The notes beneath the pieces were generated by a model. It was not told the DNA's origin. It did not search any database and was given only the letters and a program-made list of their open reading frames with translations. Source: SIG469 sp964384255 (GTDB taxonomy: Bacteria > Bacillota > Clostridia > Oscillospirales > Oscillospiraceae). From it: DNA of 25,608 nucleotides. Shown here in pieces: positions 16,025-21,945 of this stretch (its first letter is position 1; every line of letters begins with the position of its first letter). The DNA lies in assembly GCA_964384255.1 (NCBI GenBank), contig CAYLKH010000028.1, forward strand, positions 1-25,608, in the 5' to 3' direction. The position numbers and the translations under genes were made by a program.

Positions 16025-17107
16025 TCAGCTGATAATCACTTCATCCCCGGATTCCAGTCCGGAAATGATCTCTATGCCGTTGTCGGCTTCCAATCCCGTC
16101 TCCACAGCCTTGGCGCTGCGAAGCCCCGTTTCGTCCTGATAATAAACCATGGGCTGACCGCCGATAGAGATGACCGCTCTGGACGGCAGCCACAAAACGC
16201 TCTGCCTTGAATCCAGCACCAGATGGACGGTGCCGCGTATGCTTTCGCTTTCAAACCAGGCGGTTTCGTCGGTCAGTACAAGGTAAACCTTTTCTTCGGC
16301 TGTTCCCTTGTTGTCCCGGCTCTCCGGTTCAAAGCCCAGGTCTTCCGGTTTTACAGCCACTGCCTCATAAGCGGTGTCGCTTATGGCCACCTGAACAGTT
16401 TTCCCGGGTTCAAATTCGTCATAATACTGAGTGTAGGCGCTGAGGATATACTGCTCCCGATTGGCTATGGTGACCACCGGGGAATTCTTGATAGTCGCCG
16501 AATCCGCACCGATAGACTTGACATAAGTAACGGTGCCGTCAATAGATGCATAGAGCCTGCGGCCTTCCTTTTCGTCCTCAAGCTCAGCGCGTTGAAGGCC
16601 CAGTATGTATATCTGGTCCTCAAGCTCCGTGACCTTCTGCTCATAATCGGAGATGTCCTGCCCGGTCTGGCTGCTGAGCTTCTGAGCAACGTCCAGACTC
16701 TGAGCCGCAATATCCAGCTCAACAGACAACTGGCTCAAAAGCTCGTCGATCTGGGCGATCTGGCTGTTGATGGCAGAATTGTTCATCTCGGCCACCAGGT
16801 CGCCAGCCATTACGCTGTCGCCTGTCTGGACATATATCCCCCCATAGCGCTGACCGCTGACTTGAAAGCTCAGCTCTTCCTCCTGCAAAGGGACGCTGGA
16901 AAAGGTTATGTCCGCCGTCAGCTCAAGATCTCCAGTTTTGACCGTTTCTGTTTTGTAGTCCTCTTCGATCTGCGATGTCACCAGCGGCAGCTGAGGCGCC
17001 TCAGCCTCCTGAGGCAGCAAAAAGCAGCCGCTTAATACAGATGCCGCACCGGCAGCCAGCAGGACCAGGGAAATTTTCTTTCGTGCTTTCAAGCTATCAG
17101 CTCCCAT
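16025..17107 (-). CDS. HlyD/MacA-like adaptor (membrane fusion) lipoprotein, first of three
   Basis: A 360-aa adaptor and first gene of the export operon. Signal with lipobox L-S-G-C (Cys 28). First lipoyl half YGGIYVQTGDSVMAGDLVAE, then a coiled hairpin (about 108-180) rich in Leu/Gln/Glu, the second lipoyl half (LYASIDGTVTYVKSIGADSA), a barrel domain and the closing IEIISGLESGDEVII element. In exporters such as MacAB, six copies of one adaptor form a ring; here three different adaptors are made in a row. ATG 17107 follows AAGGA by 5 nt. The predicted transcription start is only about 12 nt upstream, so the leader is just long enough for the ribosome site. A PH-domain gene is transcribed divergently. 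Confidence 0.88.
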   Translation of the reverse strand: MGADSLKARKKISLVLLAAGAASVLSGCFLLPQEAEAPQLPLVTSQIEEDYKTETVKTGDLELTADITFSSVPLQEEELSFQVSGQRYGGIYVQTGDSVMAGDLVAEMNNSAINSQIAQIDELLSQLSVELDIAAQSLDVAQKLSSQTGQDISDYEQKVTELEDQIYILGLQRAELEDEKEGRRLYASIDGTVTYVKSIGADSATIKNSPVVTIANREQYILSAYTQYYDEFEPGKTVQVAISDTAYEAVAVKPEDLGFEPESRDNKGTAEEKVYLVLTDETAWFESESIRGTVHLVLDSRQSVLWLPSRAVISIGGQPMVYYQDETGLRSAKAVETGLEADNGIEIISGLESGDEVIIS

Positions 17108-17125
17108 ATAATTCCTTAATTAAAC

Positions 17126-17154
17126 ATTATATGTTACCGGGCAGGCAAAGTCAA
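17126..17154 (-). promoter_or_regulatory. Strong sigma-A promoter of the three-adaptor export operon
   Basis: On the minus strand TTGACT (17154-17149) and TATAAT (17131-17126) are separated by exactly 17 bp; 11 of 12 bases match consensus. It drives the six-gene unit ending at 9532. I see no obvious operator overlapping it. Confidence 0.85.
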
Positions 17155-17235
17155 TTTATCCCCACGCCATAATTCGTTTATATGACCCGTTTTCACAAAA
17201 ACTACACCGACCTTCTTCCATCCCGGTGATTTTTG

Positions 17236-17244
17236 TGATATACT
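17236..17244 (+). promoter_or_regulatory. Candidate extended -10 promoter of the PH-domain gene
   Basis: TGATATACT is an extended -10 (TG-N-TATACT) without a convincing -35. Transcription would start near 17251, about 30 nt before the ATG. It faces away from the export-operon promoter. Confidence 0.4.
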
Positions 17245-17280
17245 TGGCACAGTAATAATTATAAACGGAGATGGAACATT

Positions 17281-17655
17281 ATGGCAGTTAACATCGAATA
17301 CCTGTGGCAGGATCGCCGCCGCCGAATGGGAATGCCCCTGAGCTTCACCAAATACGCTCTCAGCGATGACCGTCTTTTCCTTGAAAAAGGGCTTTTGAAC
17401 ATGAATGCAGACGAGATCCAGCTTTATCGTGTTCGGGATATCAGCCTGAACATCACCCTGTGGCAAAGGATATTTGGCATGGGGACTATCACCATCCACT
17501 CTAACGACAAAACTCACCCCTCTCTCGAAATCAAAAACGTCCTCCATCCCCGGGAGGTGAAAGAGCTTATCCACGACCAGGTCGAGCTGGTACGCAGAGA
17601 TCGTGGAGTTGGGGTAAGCGAGCTTCTTAACGACGACCTGGATATCGATATTTGA
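17281..17655 (+). CDS. Small bacterial PH-domain protein
   Basis: A 124-aa protein with no signal peptide or membrane helix. Residues about 20-105 fit a bacterial PH-like domain of the DUF304/YdbS kind: FTKYALSDDRLFLEKGLLN, then YRVRDISLNITLWQRIFGMG and TITIHSNDK, followed by a helix VKELIHDQVEL. In relatives this segment usually follows membrane helices; here it stands alone and is presumably cytoplasmic. The tail is acidic (LLNDDLDIDI). The ATG at 17281 has GGAG about 10 nt upstream. It is monocistronic, with its own terminator, and divergent from the export operon. Function is unknown. Confidence 0.82.
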   Translation: MAVNIEYLWQDRRRRMGMPLSFTKYALSDDRLFLEKGLLNMNADEIQLYRVRDISLNITLWQRIFGMGTITIHSNDKTHPSLEIKNVLHPREVKELIHDQVELVRRDRGVGVSELLNDDLDIDI

Positions 17656-17715
17656 TCGCCTTCATATTCCCTAATCACTAAAATACTGATACCTGAATCA
17701 CCGCCCCACCAATCC

Positions 17716-17751
17716 CGCTCCGGACGATTATGGATCCGGAGCGATTTTTTT
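17716..17751 (+). terminator. Rho-independent terminator after the PH-domain gene
   Basis: A perfect 9-bp GC-rich stem (17716-17724 with 17735-17743) with a 10-nt loop is followed by A and seven T residues. It abuts the next promoter, whose -35 box begins at 17753. Confidence 0.9.
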
Positions 17752-17752
17752 G

Positions 17753-17781
17753 TTGACAGGCGACTGTATTATGTGTATAAT
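17753..17781 (+). promoter_or_regulatory. Perfect-consensus promoter of the GntR/ABC operon
   Basis: TTGACA (17753-17758), a 17-bp spacer, and TATAAT (17776-17781) match the sigma-A consensus at all 12 bases. Such a strong promoter usually needs tight repression, and two palindromes overlap or follow it. Confidence 0.92.
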
Positions 17782-17786
17782 ACAGT
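17763..17786. promoter_or_regulatory. Operator 1, palindrome overlapping the -10 box
   Basis: ACTGTATTAT and its exact inverse (ATAATACAGT) flank a 4-bp centre. The site covers the spacer and the whole -10 box, so a bound repressor would block polymerase. The likely ligand is the GntR protein encoded just downstream. Confidence 0.8.
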
Positions 17787-17790
17787 TACA

Positions 17791-17814
17791 ACCGTATTAT
17801 GCGCACAATACAGT
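17791..17814. promoter_or_regulatory. Operator 2, second copy just after the transcription start
   Basis: This has the same architecture as operator 1 (10-bp arms, 4-bp centre) with two arm mismatches, starting exactly 28 bp after operator 1. It lies immediately downstream of the predicted start near 17788 and before the ribosome binding site. Confidence 0.7.
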
Positions 17815-17835
17815 TATTAAAGGAGAGAATCGGCC

Positions 17836-18222
17836 ATGATTTCCTTTGACAGTTTTAATATCCAGAGCGGCGTCCCCATATATACGCAGATATTGCGGCA
17901 TATTAAGCTGGGTATAGTATCCGGAGATGTCACCGACGGCGACGAGCTGTCCTCCCGGCGGGCGTTGTCCGCCCTGCTGGGCGTTAATCCCAACACTGTT
18001 CAGAAGGCATATCGCCAGCTTGAGGAAGAGGGGCTTATCCGGTCCCACACCGGAGCCAAAAGCTATATGCTTCTGGACAGCTCCATAGTCAGCTCTATCC
18101 GGGCCCAGCTGGTTCGGGACGAGGCTATGGCCGCAGTTCAGTCCATGAAGGGTATGGGGATATCCCGTCAGGAGGCGCTGGCTCTTATTGATGATCTGTG
18201 GGATAGGGGGAATACACCTTGA
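17836..18222 (+). CDS. GntR-family transcriptional regulator, YtrA subfamily
   Basis: A 128-aa repressor. Residues 1-78 are a GntR winged helix-turn-helix: PIYTQILRHIKLGIVSG, then LSSRRALSALLGVNPNTVQK as the recognition region and YRQLEEEGLIRSHTG as the wing. The C-terminal part is short and helical, as in the YtrA group, and lacks the large effector domains of FadR- or HutC-type proteins. YtrA-type regulators typically repress their own ABC operon and respond to cell-envelope antibiotics; the inducer here is unknown. ATG 17836 follows AGGAG. The tandem palindromes at the promoter are its probable operators. Its stop overlaps the next gene's TTG start by 4 nt. Confidence 0.93.
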   Translation: MISFDSFNIQSGVPIYTQILRHIKLGIVSGDVTDGDELSSRRALSALLGVNPNTVQKAYRQLEEEGLIRSHTGAKSYMLLDSSIVSSIRAQLVRDEAMAAVQSMKGMGISRQEALALIDDLWDRGNTP

Positions 18223-18959
18223 AAAAACATCTGTCAGTTTTTGCTCTTTTTGCGCGCAGCAGCGTTTTTAAGCTTCTTCTGCTGCTGTTGTTGCTGGCTG
18301 TGTCAGAATCGGTGCTGTTTTATCTGAGTCTCAGGGGAGCCATTTCAGCTGCTCCGGATGTCGGGGGCCTGTATACTCTGGAATATGTTCTGTCCTCCGG
18401 CAGGGTGTTCTGGCCTGCTGCCCCGGCGCTGGTGCTGCTGGCTGTTCAGCTCTGCCTGACGGGCTGCAATTTTTCCGGTCGGCCGGGATACACCCTCAGC
18501 CGTCTGAGCATAAGCAGACGGGCCGTATTTATATGGCAGTGGCTGTTTGATACGGTTTGCTATATTGCTCTCTGGGCAGCGCAGCTGGGGATAGCTCTGG
18601 CACTGTGCAGATGGTATATCCACGTAGCCGGCGAAACCAGTGGTCAGGCCATAATGCTGGCCTTCTACCGTCAGAAGTTCCTTCACAGCCTGCTCCCCCT
18701 GAGCGAAACCTCCAGATATGTCCGCAACCTTATGATGGTCATTGCGTTGGGAGCAGCCTCGGCCAGGTTCGTATGGAGCAACCACCGGGGGCAGCCGGGC
18801 ATCGGGATACTGGCCATGCTTTGTCTGGTGCTGGTGTTCTTCCCCGGCGAAACGGGCAGCTTCGATACGGACTATCTTATGATCCTGCTTTCACTGTGCG
18901 TAGGGGCTGTGAGCGTTTACGCTCCATTATTAAAGGAGGTCGACGATGAAAAAGCCTGA
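18219..18959 (+). CDS. Membrane protein of the GntR/ABC operon, probable permease subunit
   Basis: A 246-aa polytopic membrane protein with about six hydrophobic segments: near 16-38, 64-82, 105-130, 170-182, 195-208 and 218-236. I recognise no specific family motif. Position between a YtrA-type regulator and an ABC ATPase makes it a likely transmembrane subunit of the transporter. The start is TTG 18219, with AGGGGG upstream and a 4-nt overlap with the regulator stop. The end overlaps the next gene by 14 nt. Confidence 0.75.
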   Translation: MKKHLSVFALFARSSVFKLLLLLLLLAVSESVLFYLSLRGAISAAPDVGGLYTLEYVLSSGRVFWPAAPALVLLAVQLCLTGCNFSGRPGYTLSRLSISRRAVFIWQWLFDTVCYIALWAAQLGIALALCRWYIHVAGETSGQAIMLAFYRQKFLHSLLPLSETSRYVRNLMMVIALGAASARFVWSNHRGQPGIGILAMLCLVLVFFPGETGSFDTDYLMILLSLCVGAVSVYAPLLKEVDDEKA

Positions 18960-19446
18960 CCTGTTACGGCTGGCTCCCCCGGGGCTGGAGCTGAAGCATG
19001 AGCGGCGGTTTTTTATTTCCGGGTGGATATTTTCGCTGCTGTATGCCCAGACCTTTTTGATAGATTATTTCAACTATCGGTCACAGCTGTATGACCACAC
19101 GGTCTCCGGCAGGGTCCTGGACCCTGGCAGGACCATGGTGGATTTTTATGTTGTGCTGGATAAATGCCTTATTATGTTCGTTGTGTTTGCGCTGTGTATG
19201 CTGCTGCTTATAGCATATCATTACGCATATCACCATATAGGCAGCAAAAGCATTTACACCATGCGCCGTCTGCCCGATCGGTGGGAGCTGCACAAAAGAT
19301 GCGTCAGTCTGCCGATCATAGCTTCGCTGGTGATGCTGGCGTCGGCAGGCATAATGCTGCTGATATGGTTTGGCCTGTATATGCTGCTCACCCCGGAGCA
19401 ATGTCTGGCTCCCGGCCAGTGGACTAAACTATGGGAGGCGATCTAA
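18946..19446 (+). CDS. Small membrane protein of the GntR/ABC operon, probable second permease subunit
   Basis: A 166-aa protein with three clear hydrophobic segments (about 24-43, 73-95 and 123-147) and a basic cytoplasmic loop. I see no recognisable family. ATG 18946 has an excellent AAAGGAGG site 7 nt upstream, suggesting high translation. Overlap with the preceding gene and the 3-nt gap to the ATPase indicate coupled synthesis. It probably joins the preceding protein in the membrane part of the transporter. Confidence 0.7.
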   Translation: MKKPDLLRLAPPGLELKHERRFFISGWIFSLLYAQTFLIDYFNYRSQLYDHTVSGRVLDPGRTMVDFYVVLDKCLIMFVVFALCMLLLIAYHYAYHHIGSKSIYTMRRLPDRWELHKRCVSLPIIASLVMLASAGIMLLIWFGLYMLLTPEQCLAPGQWTKLWEAI

Positions 19447-19449
19447 GCA

Positions 19450-20190
19450 ATGCTGGAAATCAAAAACCTGAACAAACATTACGGGACCAGAGCGGCCCTT
19501 AAGGACATCAGCCTTACCCTGCCCCAGGGCGAGATAGTGGGACTTTTCGGCGAAAACGGCGCAGGCAAGACCACCCTGATGAAATGCATTCTGGGGCTGC
19601 TGCCCTACAGGGGCGAGATCACTCTGGACGGTCAGCCCGTTACCAGGAGAAATATCGAAAGGCTGTCCTTTGCCACCAGTGAACATTCATTCTTTCCAAA
19701 CCTGACAGCCGAAGGTCACCGCCAGTTTTACAGCGGGCATTTCCCCAATTTTTCCCAAAAGCGCTTTGGAGCGCTGATGGATTTCTTCGATCTGCCCCGC
19801 AATAAGCCCCTGCGTAATTTGTCCACCGGGCAGAAAAACCAGTTTGAGGTAATATTGTCACTGTGTCAGGGGGCCGACTATATCCTGATGGACGAACCCT
19901 TTGCCGGGAACGATATTTTTAACCGGGAGGATTTTTACAAAGTCTTGCTGGGGATACTGGAACCTCACGAAACCATATTGCTGTCCACCCACCTTATTGA
20001 AGAGGTTTCGGACTTTATCGGCAGGGCCATACTTATCCGCGGCGGCTCGATCATTTCTGACGTTACTGCCCCTGAGCTTGAGGAGCATAACACAGATCTG
20101 GTATCCCATATCAAAAAAACCTGTAATTACAGGCCAGACCGGGTAAGTCAGGCTCTGGACAGTCTGACCGATGGAGACGACGAGTTATGA
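19450..20190 (+). CDS. ABC transporter ATP-binding protein (YtrB/BcrA-like)
   Basis: A 246-aa ATPase. Walker A GENGAGKT is at 34-41, Walker B YILMDEP at 144-150, and the H-loop in LLSTHLIEEV. The signature is LSTGQ (124-128) instead of LSGGQ, and no glutamine is seen in the Q-loop place (FATSEHSFFPNLT), both seen in some drug-export or Ytr-type ATPases. It energises the two membrane proteins encoded just upstream. ATG 19450 begins 3 nt after the previous stop; GGGAGG lies upstream. The stop overlaps the following ATG as ATGA. Confidence 0.9.
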   Translation: MLEIKNLNKHYGTRAALKDISLTLPQGEIVGLFGENGAGKTTLMKCILGLLPYRGEITLDGQPVTRRNIERLSFATSEHSFFPNLTAEGHRQFYSGHFPNFSQKRFGALMDFFDLPRNKPLRNLSTGQKNQFEVILSLCQGADYILMDEPFAGNDIFNREDFYKVLLGILEPHETILLSTHLIEEVSDFIGRAILIRGGSIISDVTAPELEEHNTDLVSHIKKTCNYRPDRVSQALDSLTDGDDEL

Positions 20191-21647
20191 AAAATTCCAT
20201 ATTGCTGACACTGTGTATTATTATATTCTCCCTGGCGGGGATATGTTGGGTCCACAGGGTGGAAAGTCAAAAGCAGAATCAGGTCGTGATCAGCGAAAAC
20301 ATGGTTATGGGCGATCCGCTGGCAGCGGAGGGCATAACCGTAGAGCTTTCGACCCACTATGACTACCACCTTTTCTGGGACACCAGCTACGTTGTGGGCA
20401 GCGGCGAGCCTGCCACGACCGAATTCAGCTTTTCTTCCAAAAGCCGCTACCAGCTCAGGGAAACAGAATTCACCGGTGTTGGACTGTATCCCTACCTTTC
20501 GTCTGACCTCGATCTGACAAAGGTTGATGACAGGACCGGTCTGGATCTTGCCTTTTACCAGCTGTATCAGCAGGCTCAGCCGGGACAGGAGCTGGAAGCG
20601 GTTATCAACCTGGCGGATTATTACGACTATTATCCTGTTGCGGTGACGCTGGATCTGCCGAACTGCAAGTCAGAGTTTTGCGAAAACTACATAGTCGCCG
20701 ACGGCATAAACCTGGGACCGACCATAATCAGCTTTGACGGAACCGACACCGGATATTACCGGCTGTTTACCGATTATTTCAAAATTCCGGTTTTGGAAAG
20801 CGAGACATTAAGCATCGACATTTCACGACATGTTGACAACAATGTCTACAGCGCAGGTTACTGCACCACCGACAGCGACAGGTTTTACCTGAACACCATA
20901 AACGTTCTGGGCAGGGACCAGTGTTTTCTGGTGTTTGATGCCCATAGCGAACAGGGCGAGGTGGTTGATACCAGCCAGTTGCCTGACGGATATGGGATAT
21001 TTGCCATCCCCTGTTATACCGACGAATACGGCGCGACCGATATTGACCCGGGCAATATCCGCATGGTCTATTCTCTGGACCCTCAGGTCCGGATATCCAA
21101 TCTGCTGCTCAGCAGCGACGGAGAGAGCCTGCTGCTGTTCACCGTCGAATCCGGCCAGCTCATGCTCACCGTTGTGGATACCGAAAGCTTTGCCACATTG
21201 GAAAAGCTGAGCATCTGCCAGCTGGACAGCGATGACGCCGGGTGTGATTATCACATCCACGGCGATCTGATCGTTATATGCCACGGTTCGGAGCTTTCTG
21301 TCATCTTCCGCCAGCCGGAGGGATACCGGCTAGAATACACCATAGATTCCTATTTGAAGCAGGATGACATCATCTATCCCGACCCATATATCGAAACCTC
21401 AGCCGCCATGGATTACGACAGCGAAACCGGCCGTCTGCTGATTTCCGACGCTGCCCGGGGCAGCACCGAATTATGGCATCGCACCGCTGATTTTTACGTC
21501 GCTGTTTATGACAAAACCGGCATGATCTATTACGGCAGCTTTGGCAGCAGCCTGAACACCACCGGTTCAGTGGCCGTCCCTGTCAGCGAGTATGATCGCA
21601 GCTGTCTCCCCACCGACAATGACTATATTTCGGCCCGCTTTGGCTGA
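20187..21647 (+). CDS. Membrane-anchored extracytoplasmic protein of the GntR/ABC operon, function unknown
   Basis: A 486-aa protein of no family I recognise. Residues 5-23 are a single hydrophobic helix, so the rest is probably outside the membrane. The long C-terminal part is rich in aromatic residues, Asp and Thr/Ser. It has repeated short strand-like patches (SLDPQVRISNLLLSSDGESL, then LLLFTVESGQL), suggesting a beta-propeller-like or beta-sandwich fold, but this is only impression. It contains cysteines C152, C156 and several others. Being last in the operon with an ATGA overlap, it may be an accessory sensor, substrate-capture or lipoprotein-like partner of the transporter, in the place held by YtrF-type components elsewhere. 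Confidence 0.7.
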   Translation: MKNSILLTLCIIIFSLAGICWVHRVESQKQNQVVISENMVMGDPLAAEGITVELSTHYDYHLFWDTSYVVGSGEPATTEFSFSSKSRYQLRETEFTGVGLYPYLSSDLDLTKVDDRTGLDLAFYQLYQQAQPGQELEAVINLADYYDYYPVAVTLDLPNCKSEFCENYIVADGINLGPTIISFDGTDTGYYRLFTDYFKIPVLESETLSIDISRHVDNNVYSAGYCTTDSDRFYLNTINVLGRDQCFLVFDAHSEQGEVVDTSQLPDGYGIFAIPCYTDEYGATDIDPGNIRMVYSLDPQVRISNLLLSSDGESLLLFTVESGQLMLTVVDTESFATLEKLSICQLDSDDAGCDYHIHGDLIVICHGSELSVIFRQPEGYRLEYTIDSYLKQDDIIYPDPYIETSAAMDYDSETGRLLISDAARGSTELWHRTADFYVAVYDKTGMIYYGSFGSSLNTTGSVAVPVSEYDRSCLPTDNDYISARFG

Positions 21648-21665
21648 TAAGCCCCAAATCAGCAC

Positions 21666-21690
21666 CTATCTGCCTTTGTCTACGCTCTGA
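21666..21690. repeat. 25-bp intergenic repeat, copy 2
   Basis: This matches 9414-9438 at 22 of 25 positions. It starts 18 bp after the last gene of the GntR operon. On the minus strand a 27-codon reading frame beginning at an ATG at 21749 ends exactly at a TAG inside it (21668-21666), ending QSVDKGR; there is no proof that it is expressed. The partner strands that form the nested hairpin at copy 1 are missing here. Confidence 0.65.
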
Positions 21691-21750
21691 CAGATGCTTC
21701 TCAGTTCAGCATACAGGCTATGGCAGCAGATAATTTTCCGTTTGAACATT

Positions 21751-21813
21751 CAGATTACCCATGACCAGATCGGGATCGAATTACGTCCGGATGACCTGGT
21801 CATGGGTTGTCTG
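21751..21813. repeat. Large inverted repeat (12 perfect bp, extended to 18)
   Basis: Arms 21757-21768 and 21796-21807 are perfectly complementary over 12 bp. With one mismatch and one wobble the arms extend outwards to 21751 and 21813. The loop is 27 nt. It lies in the 298-bp gap between the GntR operon and the phosphate symporter. No T-run follows directly; it could be a terminator of the upstream operon, a regulatory stem, or an element end. The rest of this gap shows no gene. Confidence 0.6.
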
Positions 21814-21865
21814 GTAAAAAATCTGACCTGTTTTATCAAAAAAGAGTGAAATTGACGGCCAGGTG

Positions 21866-21889
21866 TGGTATAGTATCAGTGTATACACT
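21866..21889 (+). promoter_or_regulatory. Candidate extended -10 promoter plus palindrome before the phosphate symporter
   Basis: TGGTATAGT at 21866-21874 is an extended -10 (TG-N-TATAGT); a TTGACG lies upstream at the wrong spacing. A 12-bp perfect palindrome, AGTGTATACACT (21878-21889), covers the expected transcription start and could be an operator. Confidence 0.4.
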
Positions 21890-21945
21890 TGAGTCGATCA
21901 CCGCGCAACCAATACTACAACAGAACTGAAAGGTTTGAACGGATT

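Noticed and set aside
21889..21945. TTG start at 21889 adding 19 residues to the phosphate symporter
   Set aside because: It lies inside a perfect palindrome over the predicted transcription start, and the family begins at the first helix near ATG 21946.
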